From: Actinocrinis sp046724665
Lineage (GTDB): Bacteria; Actinomycetota; Actinomycetes; Streptomycetales; Catenulisporaceae
Length of the DNA stretch: 14,918 nt
Reading direction: 5' to 3'
Assembly: GCA_046724665.1 (NCBI GenBank)
Contig: JBKOWZ010000299.1
Coordinates: forward strand, 1 to 14,918
Part shown: piece after piece, positions 1-7,170 of the stretch
Numbering within the stretch: the first letter of the stretch is position 1
Layout: each line of letters opens with the position of its first letter
The notes under the pieces: model-generated
The model's input: only the letters and a program-made list of their open reading frames with translations
Databases searched by the model: none
Told to the model about the DNA's origin: nothing
Made by a program: the position numbers and the translations under genes

Positions 1-2
1 CC

Positions 3-740
3 GCCGTCCTCTTCGACCTCGATCGCACCTTGATCGATCTAGAACGGGCCACCCGCCTAGCAATCGACGCGCACTTGGCCGCCCTGGGCCTGCCCAACGG
101 CCCCGAGGCATACGCAGAGTGGAAGCGCCTAGAGGTGCTACACGTCCAGCGTTTCCTCAACGGCCATACAACGATGCTCGGCCAACGCCGCGATCGCGTA
201 CGTGAGATGACCGGCGTGCATTACCCCGACGACGAGGCTGACGCATGGTTCGATGCGTACATCGCACATGTGCAGGCTGAACTGCGCCTCTTCGACGACA
301 CCTTGGCCGCCCTCCACTACGTCGAGAACGTCCTCCAGGCCCCCATGGGCATCATCACCAACATGGACACCGACTATCAGCTGTCCAAGATGGCTGCGGT
401 CGGCCTGCCCGTCGAACGCTTCACCTGCATCCTCGGCACTGACCGCCTCCCCGCGCCCAAGCCGCATGCCGACGCATTCCTCGCCGGCTGCCGCGCGCTC
501 GGCGTCGAGCCCAGTGCCTCGGTCGTCTACATCGGCGACGAGCCGCGTACCGACGCCCTCGCCGCGTACGGCGCGGGCCTGCGCGGCGTCTGGCTCGACC
601 GCCCCGGCGCTCTGACCTCGGCCTATCCCGTCCTGCCTGGATGGCTCGAGCGGATCACGACCCTCGCCGACCTCCCGGAACTCCTCGCCGTCCCCGCAGG
701 CAACCGAGTTGGGCGATTCCGTCCCCGTCGGGTACAGTAA
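3..740 (+). CDS. HAD-superfamily hydrolase, 5' end outside the window
   Basis: This is the 3' part of a gene for a haloacid-dehalogenase-type hydrolase, a cytosolic phosphatase-like enzyme that uses an Asp nucleophile. The frame is open from the first full codon, and motif I (FDLDRTL, nucleophile Asp then acid/base Asp) is read there, upstream of the TTG at position 30 that a gene caller might take as the start. Motif II is the Thr in GIITNMD, motif III is the Lys in PAPKPH, and motif IV is GDEPRTD in VVYIGDEP. A helical cap lies between motifs I and II, as in HAD subfamily IA (phosphoglycolate phosphatase / N-acylneuraminate phosphatase-like). Only a few N-terminal residues seem to be missing. 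The substrate cannot be told. A tRNA promoter overlaps its 3' end. Confidence 0.9.
   Translation, partial: AVLFDLDRTLIDLERATRLAIDAHLAALGLPNGPEAYAEWKRLEVLHVQRFLNGHTTMLGQRRDRVREMTGVHYPDDEADAWFDAYIAHVQAELRLFDDTLAALHYVENVLQAPMGIITNMDTDYQLSKMAAVGLPVERFTCILGTDRLPAPKPHADAFLAGCRALGVEPSASVVYIGDEPRTDALAAYGAGLRGVWLDRPGALTSAYPVLPGWLERITTLADLPELLAVPAGNRVGRFRPRRVQ
709..738 (+). promoter_or_regulatory. Possible promoter of tRNA-Gln
   Basis: TTGGGC (709-714) and TACAGT (733-738) are separated by 18 nt and resemble a housekeeping sigma-70 (HrdB-type) promoter. It lies over the last codons of the hydrolase gene, and a start near 745 would give a leader of about 45 nt before the tRNA. This is a pattern match only. 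Confidence 0.4.
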
Positions 741-790
741 TCCACGCGGCCGTGCCGGAGACGGCAATGCCGCTTGCCAAACAGCAGCAA

Positions 791-862
791 TGGGGTATGG
801 GGTAATTGGCAGCCCAGCAGATTCTGGTTCTGTTAGTCTAGGTTCGAGTCCTGGTACCCCAG
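791..862 (+). tRNA. tRNA-Gln (anticodon CUG)
   Basis: The full cloverleaf can be drawn. The acceptor arms TGGGGTA and TACCCCA pair perfectly. The anticodon stem is GCAGA/TCTGT around the loop TTCTGGT, with CTG at 824-826. The T-arm is CTAGG-TTCGAGT-CCTGG, and the discriminator is G at 862. No CCA is encoded, as is usual in streptomycetes. CTG reads the codon CAG (glutamine). Confidence 0.95.
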
Positions 863-873
863 CAAGCTTTCTC

Positions 874-913
874 ATCAGCGCGAATGCCAACGCCATTCGC
901 GCTGATTCTTTTT
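874..913 (+). terminator. Rho-independent terminator of tRNA-Gln
   Basis: A perfect 13-bp inverted repeat (874-886 with 894-906, arm ATCAGCGCGAATG) has a 7-nt loop and is followed by TCTTTTT at 907-913. It begins 11 nt after the tRNA. The T-run is only on the plus strand, so it primarily ends the tRNA transcript; the same hairpin could also slow transcripts arriving from the peptidase gene on the other strand. Confidence 0.9.
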
Positions 914-923
914 CCCTCCTTAG

Positions 924-947
924 CCCTCGCCCCTCCCCCCCCCACCC
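924..947 (-). other. G-quadruplex-forming tract after the M3 peptidase gene
   Basis: On the minus strand the tract has G-runs of 3, 9, 4 and 3 separated by T, A and CGA, which fits the G-quadruplex pattern. It begins 17 nt past the peptidase stop codon, so it would lie in that mRNA's 3' untranslated region. The plus strand is almost pure pyrimidine from about 907 to 1010. Confidence 0.55.
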
Positions 948-964
948 ACTCTCCCAATCCTCCC

Positions 965-3007
965 CTACTCTCCTCCCAGCCCCCTCCTCGCCACCAACGC
1001 CCCAATCTCCGGATCCCGCCCCCGAAACGCCCGGAACGCCGCCATAGGATCGACGCTGTTCCCACGCGCCAACAGTTCCCGTCGGAACGTGTCGCCATTC
1101 GCCCGCGTCATCCCGCCATTCTCCTTGAACCACTCGACGGTATCCGCGTCAAGCACCTCACTCCAAATATAAGCGTAGTAACCCGCCGCATATCCAAACT
1201 GCCACGCATGCGCAAAGTATGTCGTCCGATACCTCGGCGGAATCTCCGCGAACGCAACCCCCGCCTCCTCCAACGCCGCCGCCTCGAAAGCAAGCACGTC
1301 CCCTGGTTCGCCACCCGCCGGAATCTTGTGCCACGCCCAGTCGAGCAGCGCCGCGCCCAGATACTCGACCGTCTTGAAGCCCTGCCCGAAGCGCTGTGCC
1401 GCCTCCAGCCGTCGCACCAGCTCCTGCGGAATCGGCTCGCCGGTCGCGTAGTGCCGCGCATAGTTGGCCAACACCTCAGGCCAGACCATCCACATCTCGT
1501 TGACCTGCGACGGATACTCGACGAAGTCGCGCGGTACCTGCATGCACTGGAGGCGTGGCGCGTAAATGTCGGACAGCAGCCCGTGCAACGCGTGCCCGAA
1601 CTCGTGGAACAGCGTGCGCACCTCGTCAAAGGTCAGCAGCGTCGGCTCACCGGCAGCCGGCTTTGTGATGTTGAGATTGTTGACCGCGATCGGCTTGGTG
1701 CCCAGCAGCCGTGACTGCGGCATGAGGTAGTTCATCCACGCCCCGCCCCGCTTGGACTCTCGCGCATAATAATCCCCGATAAACAGCCCAACCGCATCCC
1801 CGCTCTCCTCGAAAACCTCAAACACTCTCACATCCTCATGGTACCCAAGCAAATCCTCCCGTTCCTCAAATCTTAGCCCGTAAACCCTCCCCGCCGCATA
1901 AAATACCCCGTCCCACAACACCCGCTCCAGCTCAAAGTAAGGACGCAATTCCTCCGCATCAAGCTCATAGTTCGCCCTCCGTACTCGCTCCGCGTAATAC
2001 TGCCAGTCCCATGCCGCGAAAGAGTCAGCCGAATAACCGTCCGCCACAAACGCCGCCCGCAGCGCTTCCCGCTCCCGCCGCGCATTCGCCACCGCCGGCG
2101 GCACCAGCTGCCGCAGCAGCGACTCCACCGCCGATTCGCTCTTCGCCGTCTGATCCGCCACCTCGTAGGCCGCGTGGCACTCGTACCCGAGCAAGGCAGC
2201 ACGTTCCGCGCGCAGCCGCGCCATCTGCGCCACCACCTCGCGGTTGCTCTCCAGCCCACGCCCCACTGACGCCGTGAACAACCGTTCCCGCACCGAGCGG
2301 CGAGCCAACGATGCGAGCAGCGGCTGGTTCGACGGCAGTTGCAGGCTCAGCAGGTACGCCCCCTGGTGCCCGTACGCCTCGGCATTCGCAGCGGCAGCCC
2401 GAACCGCGTCGTCGGACAGCCCCTCCAGCTCGTCCACGGACGTCACCAGCACAGCGCGCGCTCGCGTGTCCTCGAACAGATTCCGCTCGAACTGGGTGCT
2501 AAGCCGAGCCAGCGAAGCGTTCAGCTCCCGAAGGCGTGCCTTATCCGCGTCCCCCAGCAGCGCCCCCGCCCGCACGAAGTCCGTGTAGTACCGCTCGACG
2601 AGCCGCACCGACTCGGCATCCCCAAGCGACGACCGATCCGAGTAAACAGCCCGAACCCGCGCGAACAGCGCGGCGTCCAGGCGTATGGCGTCCCAATGCT
2701 CCGCCAGCCGCGGATTGAACTCGGCCTGCAACGCCTGCACCCCCGGCGTGGTATCCGAGTCCGCCTGGTTCTGGAACACCAGCACCACCCGCCGCAGCAG
2801 ATCCCCAGCCGACTCCAGCGCGACGATCGTGTTCGCAAACGTCGCCGCCTCCGCCGCCCCCGCGATCGCCGCGACCTCCTCCAGGTGCAAGGCCATCCCG
2901 TGCTCAAGCGCAGGCGCGTAATGCTCCTCCCGAATCGCCGCGAACGGCGGCAACTGGTACGGCAACGTGCTCGGCGCAAGGAACGGATTCGAAGAGCTCA
3001 GACTCAT
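965..3007 (-). CDS. M3-family zinc metallopeptidase (oligopeptidase / peptidyl-dipeptidase type)
   Basis: The 680-residue product matches the size of the M3A family (Dcp, oligopeptidase A, thimet oligopeptidase), cytosolic enzymes that cut short peptides produced by protein turnover. The zinc site is visible: HEFGH at residues 468-472 (His468, catalytic Glu469, His472), and the third ligand Glu497 in DFVEYPSQ, exactly 25 residues after the second His as the family requires. The long helical N-terminal half and the C-terminal AYIWSEVLDADTVEWF block also fit. There is no signal peptide. The ATG at 3007 has AGGG upstream; a TAGGGT hexamer (3014-3019) ends 6 nt before it, so the message could be leaderless. 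The gene stands alone between two tRNA units. Whether it is an oligopeptidase or a dipeptidyl carboxypeptidase cannot be decided by eye. Confidence 0.95.
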   Translation of the reverse strand: MSLSSSNPFLAPSTLPYQLPPFAAIREEHYAPALEHGMALHLEEVAAIAGAAEAATFANTIVALESAGDLLRRVVLVFQNQADSDTTPGVQALQAEFNPRLAEHWDAIRLDAALFARVRAVYSDRSSLGDAESVRLVERYYTDFVRAGALLGDADKARLRELNASLARLSTQFERNLFEDTRARAVLVTSVDELEGLSDDAVRAAAANAEAYGHQGAYLLSLQLPSNQPLLASLARRSVRERLFTASVGRGLESNREVVAQMARLRAERAALLGYECHAAYEVADQTAKSESAVESLLRQLVPPAVANARREREALRAAFVADGYSADSFAAWDWQYYAERVRRANYELDAEELRPYFELERVLWDGVFYAAGRVYGLRFEEREDLLGYHEDVRVFEVFEESGDAVGLFIGDYYARESKRGGAWMNYLMPQSRLLGTKPIAVNNLNITKPAAGEPTLLTFDEVRTLFHEFGHALHGLLSDIYAPRLQCMQVPRDFVEYPSQVNEMWMVWPEVLANYARHYATGEPIPQELVRRLEAAQRFGQGFKTVEYLGAALLDWAWHKIPAGGEPGDVLAFEAAALEEAGVAFAEIPPRYRTTYFAHAWQFGYAAGYYAYIWSEVLDADTVEWFKENGGMTRANGDTFRRELLARGNSVDPMAAFRAFRGRDPEIGALVARRGLGGE

Positions 3008-3019
3008 GTGCCGACCCTA

Positions 3020-3238
3020 GCCCCGCACCAACCTCTCGCGCCCTCCCTGAACCATCGTCCCGATCCATCCCCGCCCCGCCCGCCCCGCAGCCACTCCGTG
3101 CCCGCCCCGCAGCTCCACGGGTCCCCGCCCCGTCGTTCCTCCCGCTTCCGCCCCCCGTCCTCCTCCCGCTCCCGCCGCTCCTCCGCCTCCGCCCCCGTTC
3201 TCCCTCGCCGCTCATAAGCTCCCCACCCCTTATCGATT
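3020..3238. other. Non-coding pyrimidine-rich spacer
   Basis: No gene is supported here. From about 3030 to 3215 the plus strand is mostly C and T with repeated CCCCGCC and CTCCGCC words, so the minus strand is a G-rich purine tract just upstream of the peptidase start. No ribosome-binding site with a credible reading frame was seen. Confidence 0.6.
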
Positions 3239-3267
3239 TTGTCGGATCCGAGCCTGTCACCTATGCT
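3239..3267 (+). promoter_or_regulatory. Promoter of tRNA-Glu
   Basis: TTGTCG (3239-3244) and TATGCT (3262-3267) are 17 nt apart, a good sigma-70-type pair. The start should fall near 3274, leaving a leader of about 35 nt. That leader holds a small inverted repeat, GAGGAC (3280-3285) with GTCCTC (3294-3299), just before the mature tRNA 5' end. Confidence 0.6.
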
Positions 3268-3308
3268 GGAGCGCGTTGCGAGGACGGAAACCTGTCCTCC
3301 CCCATGAG

Positions 3309-3381
3309 GGCCCCGTTGTGTAGCGGCCTAGCACGCTGCCCTCTCAAGGCAGTAGCGCGGGTTCGAATCCCGTCGGGGCTA
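3309..3381 (+). tRNA. tRNA-Glu (anticodon CUC)
   Basis: The acceptor GGCCCCG pairs with CGGGGCT (one G-U pair). The anticodon stem CTGCC/GGCAG encloses CTCTCAA, giving anticodon CTC at 3343-3345, which reads GAG (glutamate). The T-arm contains GGTTCGAATCC. The discriminator is A at 3381 and CCA is not encoded. The tract behind it is a graveyard of broken genes. Confidence 0.96.
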
Positions 3382-3386
3382 CAGTT

Positions 3387-3423
3387 GAAAGACCAGGCCA
3401 GATGCCGTCTGGCCTGGTCTTTC
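3387..3423 (+). terminator. Terminator of tRNA-Glu
   Basis: A perfect 16-bp inverted repeat (3387-3402 with 3408-3423, arm GAAAGACCAGGCCAGA) has a 5-nt loop. It starts 6 nt after the tRNA, and the right arm ends in TCTTTC followed by TGCTTTG. The stem is strong, but the T-run is imperfect. Confidence 0.85.
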
Positions 3424-3607
3424 TGCTTTGTTGAACCGGAACCTTCTTCGTCAAGCCACTGTCAGCGTATGTCGTCGTAGGCCGTTGTTTGTCGCTGTCC
3501 GTGCGCCATTTATGCGCCGGGCTTCGGCTGCTGCGGACCTCCGTCGCCGGTGCGCCGACCACCCGGCCCGGCCGCACCCCCAAGGTGATTACCGGGGTCC
3601 AGCGCGG

Positions 3608-4110
3608 CTGGTGGCGGATTTCTATGGCTACTTCAGTTCCGCGGCCGCATCGTCATACGTGCCGGTGCCGCCGTTCCGCCGCCTGGACAGTAGGAAGTCC
3701 ACAAGCGGTGCCTTGCCGTCCGGTTATGCATACATCGTTCAGTTGAACCAGGGATTGGGACGCCTCGATCCCAATGCAGTACTCACCGGTATGGTGATCA
3801 ACACAGCGGTGACTGACACCCTCGCCGGGAGATTCCTGACAGTCTTCCCGGACAACAGCAATCTCGGTAGCGGTGCGATACTCGTGCCGAACACCTCCAC
3901 GCTCAATTTCACGCCGCATGGCACCGCCCCGAATTTGAGCCTCCCGCCGTTCTATCCGACGATGCGGTCGATTTCTGCAACGGCAGCGGCGGCGCACTGC
4001 AACTGGTCGTCGACGTATACGGATACTTTGTCGCGATTGGTGAGGCAACACGGGACGCCACGTCGATCGCGATCCCAGTGCGAACGGACGACTCAGCGTC
4101 GTTTGACTGA
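3608..4110 (+). pseudogene. Remnant of a surface-type repeat protein (VxDVxGYF modules), frameshifted
   Basis: The translation shows the module found in many secreted actinobacterial and cyanobacterial proteins: a unit ending in VADFYGYF (about 3610-3633), then GMVINTAVTDTLAGRFLTVFPD, then STLNFTPHGTAPNLSLPP, and finally LVVDVYGYF with a short tail ending at TGA 4108-4110. The last part is in a different frame from the rest; the switch is at about 3945-3960. No start codon with a ribosome-binding site or signal peptide is found upstream, so the 5' end is also lost. The module's function is unknown; such proteins are usually exported. The AT-richer codons differ from the flanking genes, which hints at foreign origin. 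A sequencing error could explain the frameshift but not the missing 5' end. Confidence 0.7.
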
Positions 4111-4145
4111 TCCGCGATCCTGCGCCCGCGGCGATGCTCGGAGCG

Positions 4146-4310
4146 ATGACGACCGTTCGTTTCCACTTCACGTCCTCGCTGACTCCGGCGCAGGTGCTGG
4201 CGGCCCTGACGGACTTCGGTGCATCGCGGCCCGCGGCCTGGCCGTCGATCGACGCGGAGCACTTCGTCGTACACGAGCTCGGCTCGACCTTGTTGGTGGT
4301 GACGGAGGGG
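4146..4310 (+). pseudogene. 5' fragment of an SRPBCC (polyketide-cyclase/START-like) gene
   Basis: From the ATG at 4146 about 55 residues read like the start of an actinobacterial SRPBCC protein: MTTVRFHFTSSLTPAQVL, then LTDFGASRP, WPSID and VHELGSTLLVVTEG. Family members continue for about 100 more residues to complete the hydrophobic ligand pocket. Here the similarity stops at about 4310, where antisense SDR sequence begins. The fragment cannot fold into a full domain. The family assignment rests on motif memory, not on a search. Confidence 0.55.
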
Positions 4311-4663
4311 ATCGCGTCGACGGTGCCGAAGAAGTTGACCTCGAACAGCCGGCGGTGGTCTTCCTCCCGCTGCTCCTCCAACGCCCCGATGAAGTCGATG
4401 GCAGCGTTGTTCACCAGGACGTCGATGCCGCCGAAGCGCTCCTCCGCCGCCCGGACGCCTGCGACGCGCAGAGCGGAGTCGGTCACATCGAGGCGGACTG
4501 CCAGCGCAGTCTCCGGGTAGCGGGAGGCCAGCTCGGCGTGGCTGCGGTCGAACCGGCCACCACCACGGCCTGATCGCCCTGAGCCAGCACATGTTCCGCG
4601 AGTACCTTGCCTAGCCCGCTGGATGCGCCGGTTATCAAGCAGGCCGCTTTTCGATGGGCGCAT
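4311..4663 (-). pseudogene. Broken short-chain dehydrogenase/reductase (SDR) gene
   Basis: On the minus strand three pieces of an SDR are spread over two frames. The cofactor loop LITGASSGLG with AEHVLAQGDQAVVVAG is in one frame. AELASRYPETALAVRLDVTD, then GGIDVLVNNAAIDFIGALEE and LFEVNFFGTV are in another. A likely start ATG is at 4663, in the frame of the second piece, so two compensating frameshifts (near 4637 and near 4555) are needed. The protein stops at about residue 115, before the catalytic Ser and YxxxK, at the breakpoint it shares with the SRPBCC fragment. It cannot be an active oxidoreductase. Confidence 0.8.
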
Positions 4664-4692
4664 CGGGCTGATCACCGACGCCAAGTGCCTCG

Positions 4693-4860
4693 GTGTCTTC
4701 GGCGGCTCAGTTGTACCTGACCAGGAATTTGAACAGCGGACTGTGCATGGCGCCACTCGGCGGGAGCTGCAACCAGATCGTTCAGGAGTTTTGCACGGAC
4801 GGTACCTGCGCGGAGTGGGCGGCGACACTCGTCTCCGGTGATGCGACGAACGGTGTGGTC
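4693..4860 (+). pseudogene. Possible ricin-type lectin-like fragment
   Basis: One frame reads LYLTRNLNSGLCMAPLGG, then NQIVQEFC and CAEWAATL. This resembles one lobe of a ricin B (beta-trefoil) carbohydrate-binding domain, where NxxSGLCL, GGS, VQxxC and W positions recur. Only one lobe is recognisable, and no start site or signal peptide was found. From about 4860 to 5017 nothing coding is supported. The assignment is tentative. Confidence 0.3.
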
Positions 4861-5017
4861 GCTACAGCCCTGGTCGGTCGTTCAGTTCGGGTGCGGTCAG
4901 GTCCCACCTGGGTCTGGTCACACTTGCACCGGCGACGCCAGCACCAGGCGCGTGTCAGTCGCGACAAGACGCTACGGACGCCAGCCCCGCAAGCGCCGTT
5001 GCAGGTATTGAGCCGAC

Positions 5018-5620
5018 TCAATGGCCGGTCGCCGCCGGCTGCTCCACGTAGGCCCGCGTCATGCCGGGCCACATGACGTCGAGGATTTCGTCGACGGAGG
5101 GGTCGTCGAGTTCGCGGTGGCCGACCAGCAGCCGCATCCACAGCATTCCGTACAGAGCGTCCAGCGTGGTTTCGACGGGCAGGTCTGGGCGGACTTGGCC
5201 GCGCTCGATGCCCGCGCGGACGCAGTCCGCGGAAAGGTTCCGGCGCGGCTGCCAGAAGCGTGCCCGGAACTCCGCGGCGACCGCAGGATCGCCTTGGGAT
5301 TCGGCGACCAGCTCACGGATCACGCAGCCGGTGGGCGATCGGAAGAGGCGTACTACGGCCAGCATGTGGGTGCGAAGGTCGGCGCGGGTGTCTGCGGTGT
5401 CGGGGAACGGGGTCTCGGCCATCGTCTCCTCGACGAGTGCGTCCAGCACGACTGCCGTCTTCGTGGGCCACCATCGGTAGATGGTCTGCTTGCCGACGCC
5501 CGCGGCGGCGGCGATCGCGTCGATGCGCACGCTGGCCGGGCCTTGCTCGCCGACCAGCCGCAGTGCCGCTTCGAGGATGCGTCGTCGGGCGCCCTCGTCT
5601 CTGGGTCGTCCTCCTGTCAT
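5018..5620 (-). CDS. TetR-family transcriptional repressor
   Basis: The 200-residue product starts MTGGRPRDEGARRRILEAAL. Residues about 12-58 form the TetR helix-turn-helix, with IDAIAAAAGVGKQTIYRWW as the recognition region. The rest is all helical and ligand-binding, and resembles the C-terminal domain shared by actinobacterial TetR proteins of the TetR_C_11 type. The ATG at 5620 fits the family N-terminus; there is no clear ribosome-binding site, and the message may be leaderless. The gene is divergent from yceI across 112 bp that hold two palindromes of similar sequence. The simplest reading is that it represses yceI, the dehydrogenase gene and itself, and is released by a small, possibly lipophilic, ligand. 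Confidence 0.93.
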   Translation of the reverse strand: MTGGRPRDEGARRRILEAALRLVGEQGPASVRIDAIAAAAGVGKQTIYRWWPTKTAVVLDALVEETMAETPFPDTADTRADLRTHMLAVVRLFRSPTGCVIRELVAESQGDPAVAAEFRARFWQPRRNLSADCVRAGIERGQVRPDLPVETTLDALYGMLWMRLLVGHRELDDPSVDEILDVMWPGMTRAYVEQPAATGH

Positions 5621-5640
5621 CGCGTCATCGTACCCGTAAC

Positions 5641-5655
5641 GAGACTGTCGGTCTT
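5641..5655. promoter_or_regulatory. Likely TetR operator 1
   Basis: GAGACTGTCGGTCTT is an imperfect palindrome with the same 6-3-6 plan as operator 2 (4 of 6 pairs). It lies 20 bp upstream of the tetR start and touches the -35 of the yceI promoter, so binding would affect both directions. Confidence 0.55.
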
Positions 5656-5683
5656 GACTGAGGCCGGGGTGTCGGGTTACGGT
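5654..5683 (+). promoter_or_regulatory. Promoter of the yceI operon
   Basis: TTGACT (5654-5659) and TACGGT (5678-5683) are 18 nt apart, a near-consensus housekeeping promoter. The start should be near 5690, just before operator 2. A GGAAGAG ribosome-binding site (5717-5723) precedes the GTG at 5733. Confidence 0.7.
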
Positions 5684-5695
5684 CGCCGTGGAAAC

Positions 5696-5710
5696 GAGAC
5701 TGAAAGTCTC
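5696..5710. promoter_or_regulatory. Likely TetR operator 2
   Basis: GAGACTGAAAGTCTC is a perfect 6-3-6 palindrome lying just downstream of the yceI -10 hexamer, where a bound repressor would block transcription start. Its half-site GAGACT recurs in operator 1, 55 bp away. Confidence 0.75.
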
Positions 5711-5732
5711 CTTATTGGAAGAGTAGGCCCCC

Positions 5733-6311
5733 GTGGCACTTCCGCTGGCTTCCGGCATCTGGACCCTGGACAAGACCCACGCCGCCGTAGTCTTCACGGT
5801 CCGACACATGGCCATCTCCAGGGTGCGTGGCACGTTCGGCGGCGTCGACGCGACGCTGACCGTCGGCGACAGCCTGGAGACATCAGCGCTGGATGCGGTC
5901 GTCGACCTGTCCACGGTCGACACCGGCAACACGGACCGCGACAACCATCTGCGCGGCTCGGATTTCTTCAACGTGCAAACACACCCGCTGATGACGTTCC
6001 ACTCCAGCCGCATACGCCAGGACGACGACGGCGGCTTCACGGTGGACGGGACGCTGACCATCAACGGGCGCAGCAACCCTCTGACCCTGGCGGTCGAGCT
6101 GCACGGCACCGAGATCTATCCGATGGACGGCTCGGTCCACGCCGGCTTCTCCGCCACCGGCAGCCTGTCCCGGCGCGATTACGGCATCGACTTCAACGTT
6201 CCGACGGCCACCGGCGGCTTCGTCATCGGCGACAAGGTCTCGATCGAGATCGACGCGCAGTTGTCGGCGGCCGGCACCGAGGCCAGCGCCGATACTCCAG
6301 TGACTGCATGA
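5733..6311 (+). CDS. yceI: YceI-family lipid-binding protein
   Basis: The 192-residue product is a complete YceI domain, a lipocalin-like beta barrel that binds polyisoprenoid or other amphiphilic chains. Family blocks are visible in order: SGIWTLDKTHAAVVFTVRHM, VRGTFGGVDATLTV, DNHLRGSDFFNVQTHPLMTF, VDGTLTINGRSNPLTLAVE, GFSATGSLSRRDYGIDF and GDKVSIEIDAQL. No signal peptide is present, so it is probably cytosolic, as many actinobacterial copies are. The GTG start has GGAAGAG 9 nt upstream. Its TGA overlaps the next ATG (ATGA), so the two genes are translationally coupled. The likely control is the divergent TetR through the two palindromes. The physiological ligand cannot be read from the sequence. 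Confidence 0.93.
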   Translation: MALPLASGIWTLDKTHAAVVFTVRHMAISRVRGTFGGVDATLTVGDSLETSALDAVVDLSTVDTGNTDRDNHLRGSDFFNVQTHPLMTFHSSRIRQDDDGGFTVDGTLTINGRSNPLTLAVELHGTEIYPMDGSVHAGFSATGSLSRRDYGIDFNVPTATGGFVIGDKVSIEIDAQLSAAGTEASADTPVTA

Positions 6312-7147
6312 CCTGCATCACGGTACTCGGCCTCGGCGCCATGGGCTCCGGTCTGGCTGGCAACCTGATGGCAGCCGGACACACGGTGACCGTGTGGAAC
6401 GGGACCTGGTCGCGGGCGGAAACGCTGTCCGCCGCGACGGGTGTCCAAGTCGAGGACAGCGCGTCCGCGGCGGTCGCCTCCGCGGATGTCGTTCTCGCCT
6501 GCGTGGCCGATGATCGAGCGTCAGCGGCCGTATGGCTCGATTCGGACGGCGGCGCACTGGCCGCGCTGCCGCCGGGCGCGATCGCCATAGAAGCCTCGAC
6601 GCTTTCGCCCGACTGGATTCGCAGCCTTGCCGCCACAGCCGCCGCGCGGGGCGTCAGGTTCCTCGAGGCACCGATCATCGGCTCCCGACCGCAGTTGGCG
6701 GCACGCCGACTCGTGCACCTATGCGGTGGCGACCGAGCCGTGCTCGATGACGTCCGCGACCTGCTCGCGGTCAGCGCCGCCGGCGTGCATCACCTCGGAC
6801 CCGCTGGCGAGGCGGCCACCGTCAAGCTGATCGTCAACGGCCTGTTCGCGGCGCAGGCCGCCATCGGCGCGGAACTGCTGTCCGTGCTCGCCCACTCACC
6901 CGTCGATCTCGACGCCGCAGTCGAGCTGATCACCGGCTTGCCGACCACGTCACCCGCACCGGCCCGGCTACTGGGGTTGATGCGCGGGCGCGACTTCGCA
7001 CCCAACTTCCCCATGCGACTGGTGGCCAAGGACCTCGCCTACCTCGACCGCGTCTGCCGGCAATCCGCGACCCGGCGCCGATGCTCGCCACCGCACCTTC
7101 CCGGTTCCGCGCCGCCGAAGCCACCGGCCTCGCCGAGATCGATATAG
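6308..7147 (+). CDS. NAD(P)-dependent beta-hydroxyacid dehydrogenase-like protein, 3' frameshift
   Basis: This belongs to the 6-phosphogluconate / 3-hydroxyisobutyrate dehydrogenase superfamily. The Rossmann motif GLGAMGSGLAGNL is at residues 8-20, the substrate-site segment FLEAPIIGSRPQL at 118-130, and the catalytic Lys173 in ATVKLIVNG, followed by the helical domain. After DLAYLDRVCRQS the frame as read gives a basic, proline-rich tail. The alternative frame gives DPAPMLATAPSRFRAAEATG and onward to TAG at 7168-7170, a normal family C-terminus. One missing base near 7067 explains this, either a recent mutation or a sequence error. The ATG overlaps the yceI stop. A neighbouring TetR and YceI suggest a lipid or ketoacid substrate, but that is inference. 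Confidence 0.85.
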   Translation: MTCITVLGLGAMGSGLAGNLMAAGHTVTVWNGTWSRAETLSAATGVQVEDSASAAVASADVVLACVADDRASAAVWLDSDGGALAALPPGAIAIEASTLSPDWIRSLAATAAARGVRFLEAPIIGSRPQLAARRLVHLCGGDRAVLDDVRDLLAVSAAGVHHLGPAGEAATVKLIVNGLFAAQAAIGAELLSVLAHSPVDLDAAVELITGLPTTSPAPARLLGLMRGRDFAPNFPMRLVAKDLAYLDRVCRQSATRRRCSPPHLPGSAPPKPPASPRSI

Positions 7148-7170
7148 CAGGGATTGCCGAACTCACGTAG

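Noticed and set aside
138..1133. Minus-strand frame crossing the HAD gene, the tRNA and the peptidase 3' end
   Set aside because: It runs through a tRNA and a terminator, and its composition is not protein-like.
3030..3215. C-rich repeats near 3030-3215 as a tandem repeat or CRISPR-like array
   Set aside because: The words CCCCGCC and CTCCGCC recur without a fixed period or spacers; it is compositional bias.
3360..3381. tRNA-Glu 3' end as a used attachment site
   Set aside because: No second copy of the tRNA 3' sequence and no integrase gene were seen in the window.
3653..4828. A 391-codon minus-strand frame as one intact protein
   Set aside because: Only the SDR piece in its middle is recognisable; the rest is antisense to the surface-repeat remnant.
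5021..7147. A 708-codon open frame on the plus strand
   Set aside because: Its first part is antisense to the TetR gene and out of frame with yceI; only the part from 6308 reads as the dehydrogenase. It is a high-GC artefact.
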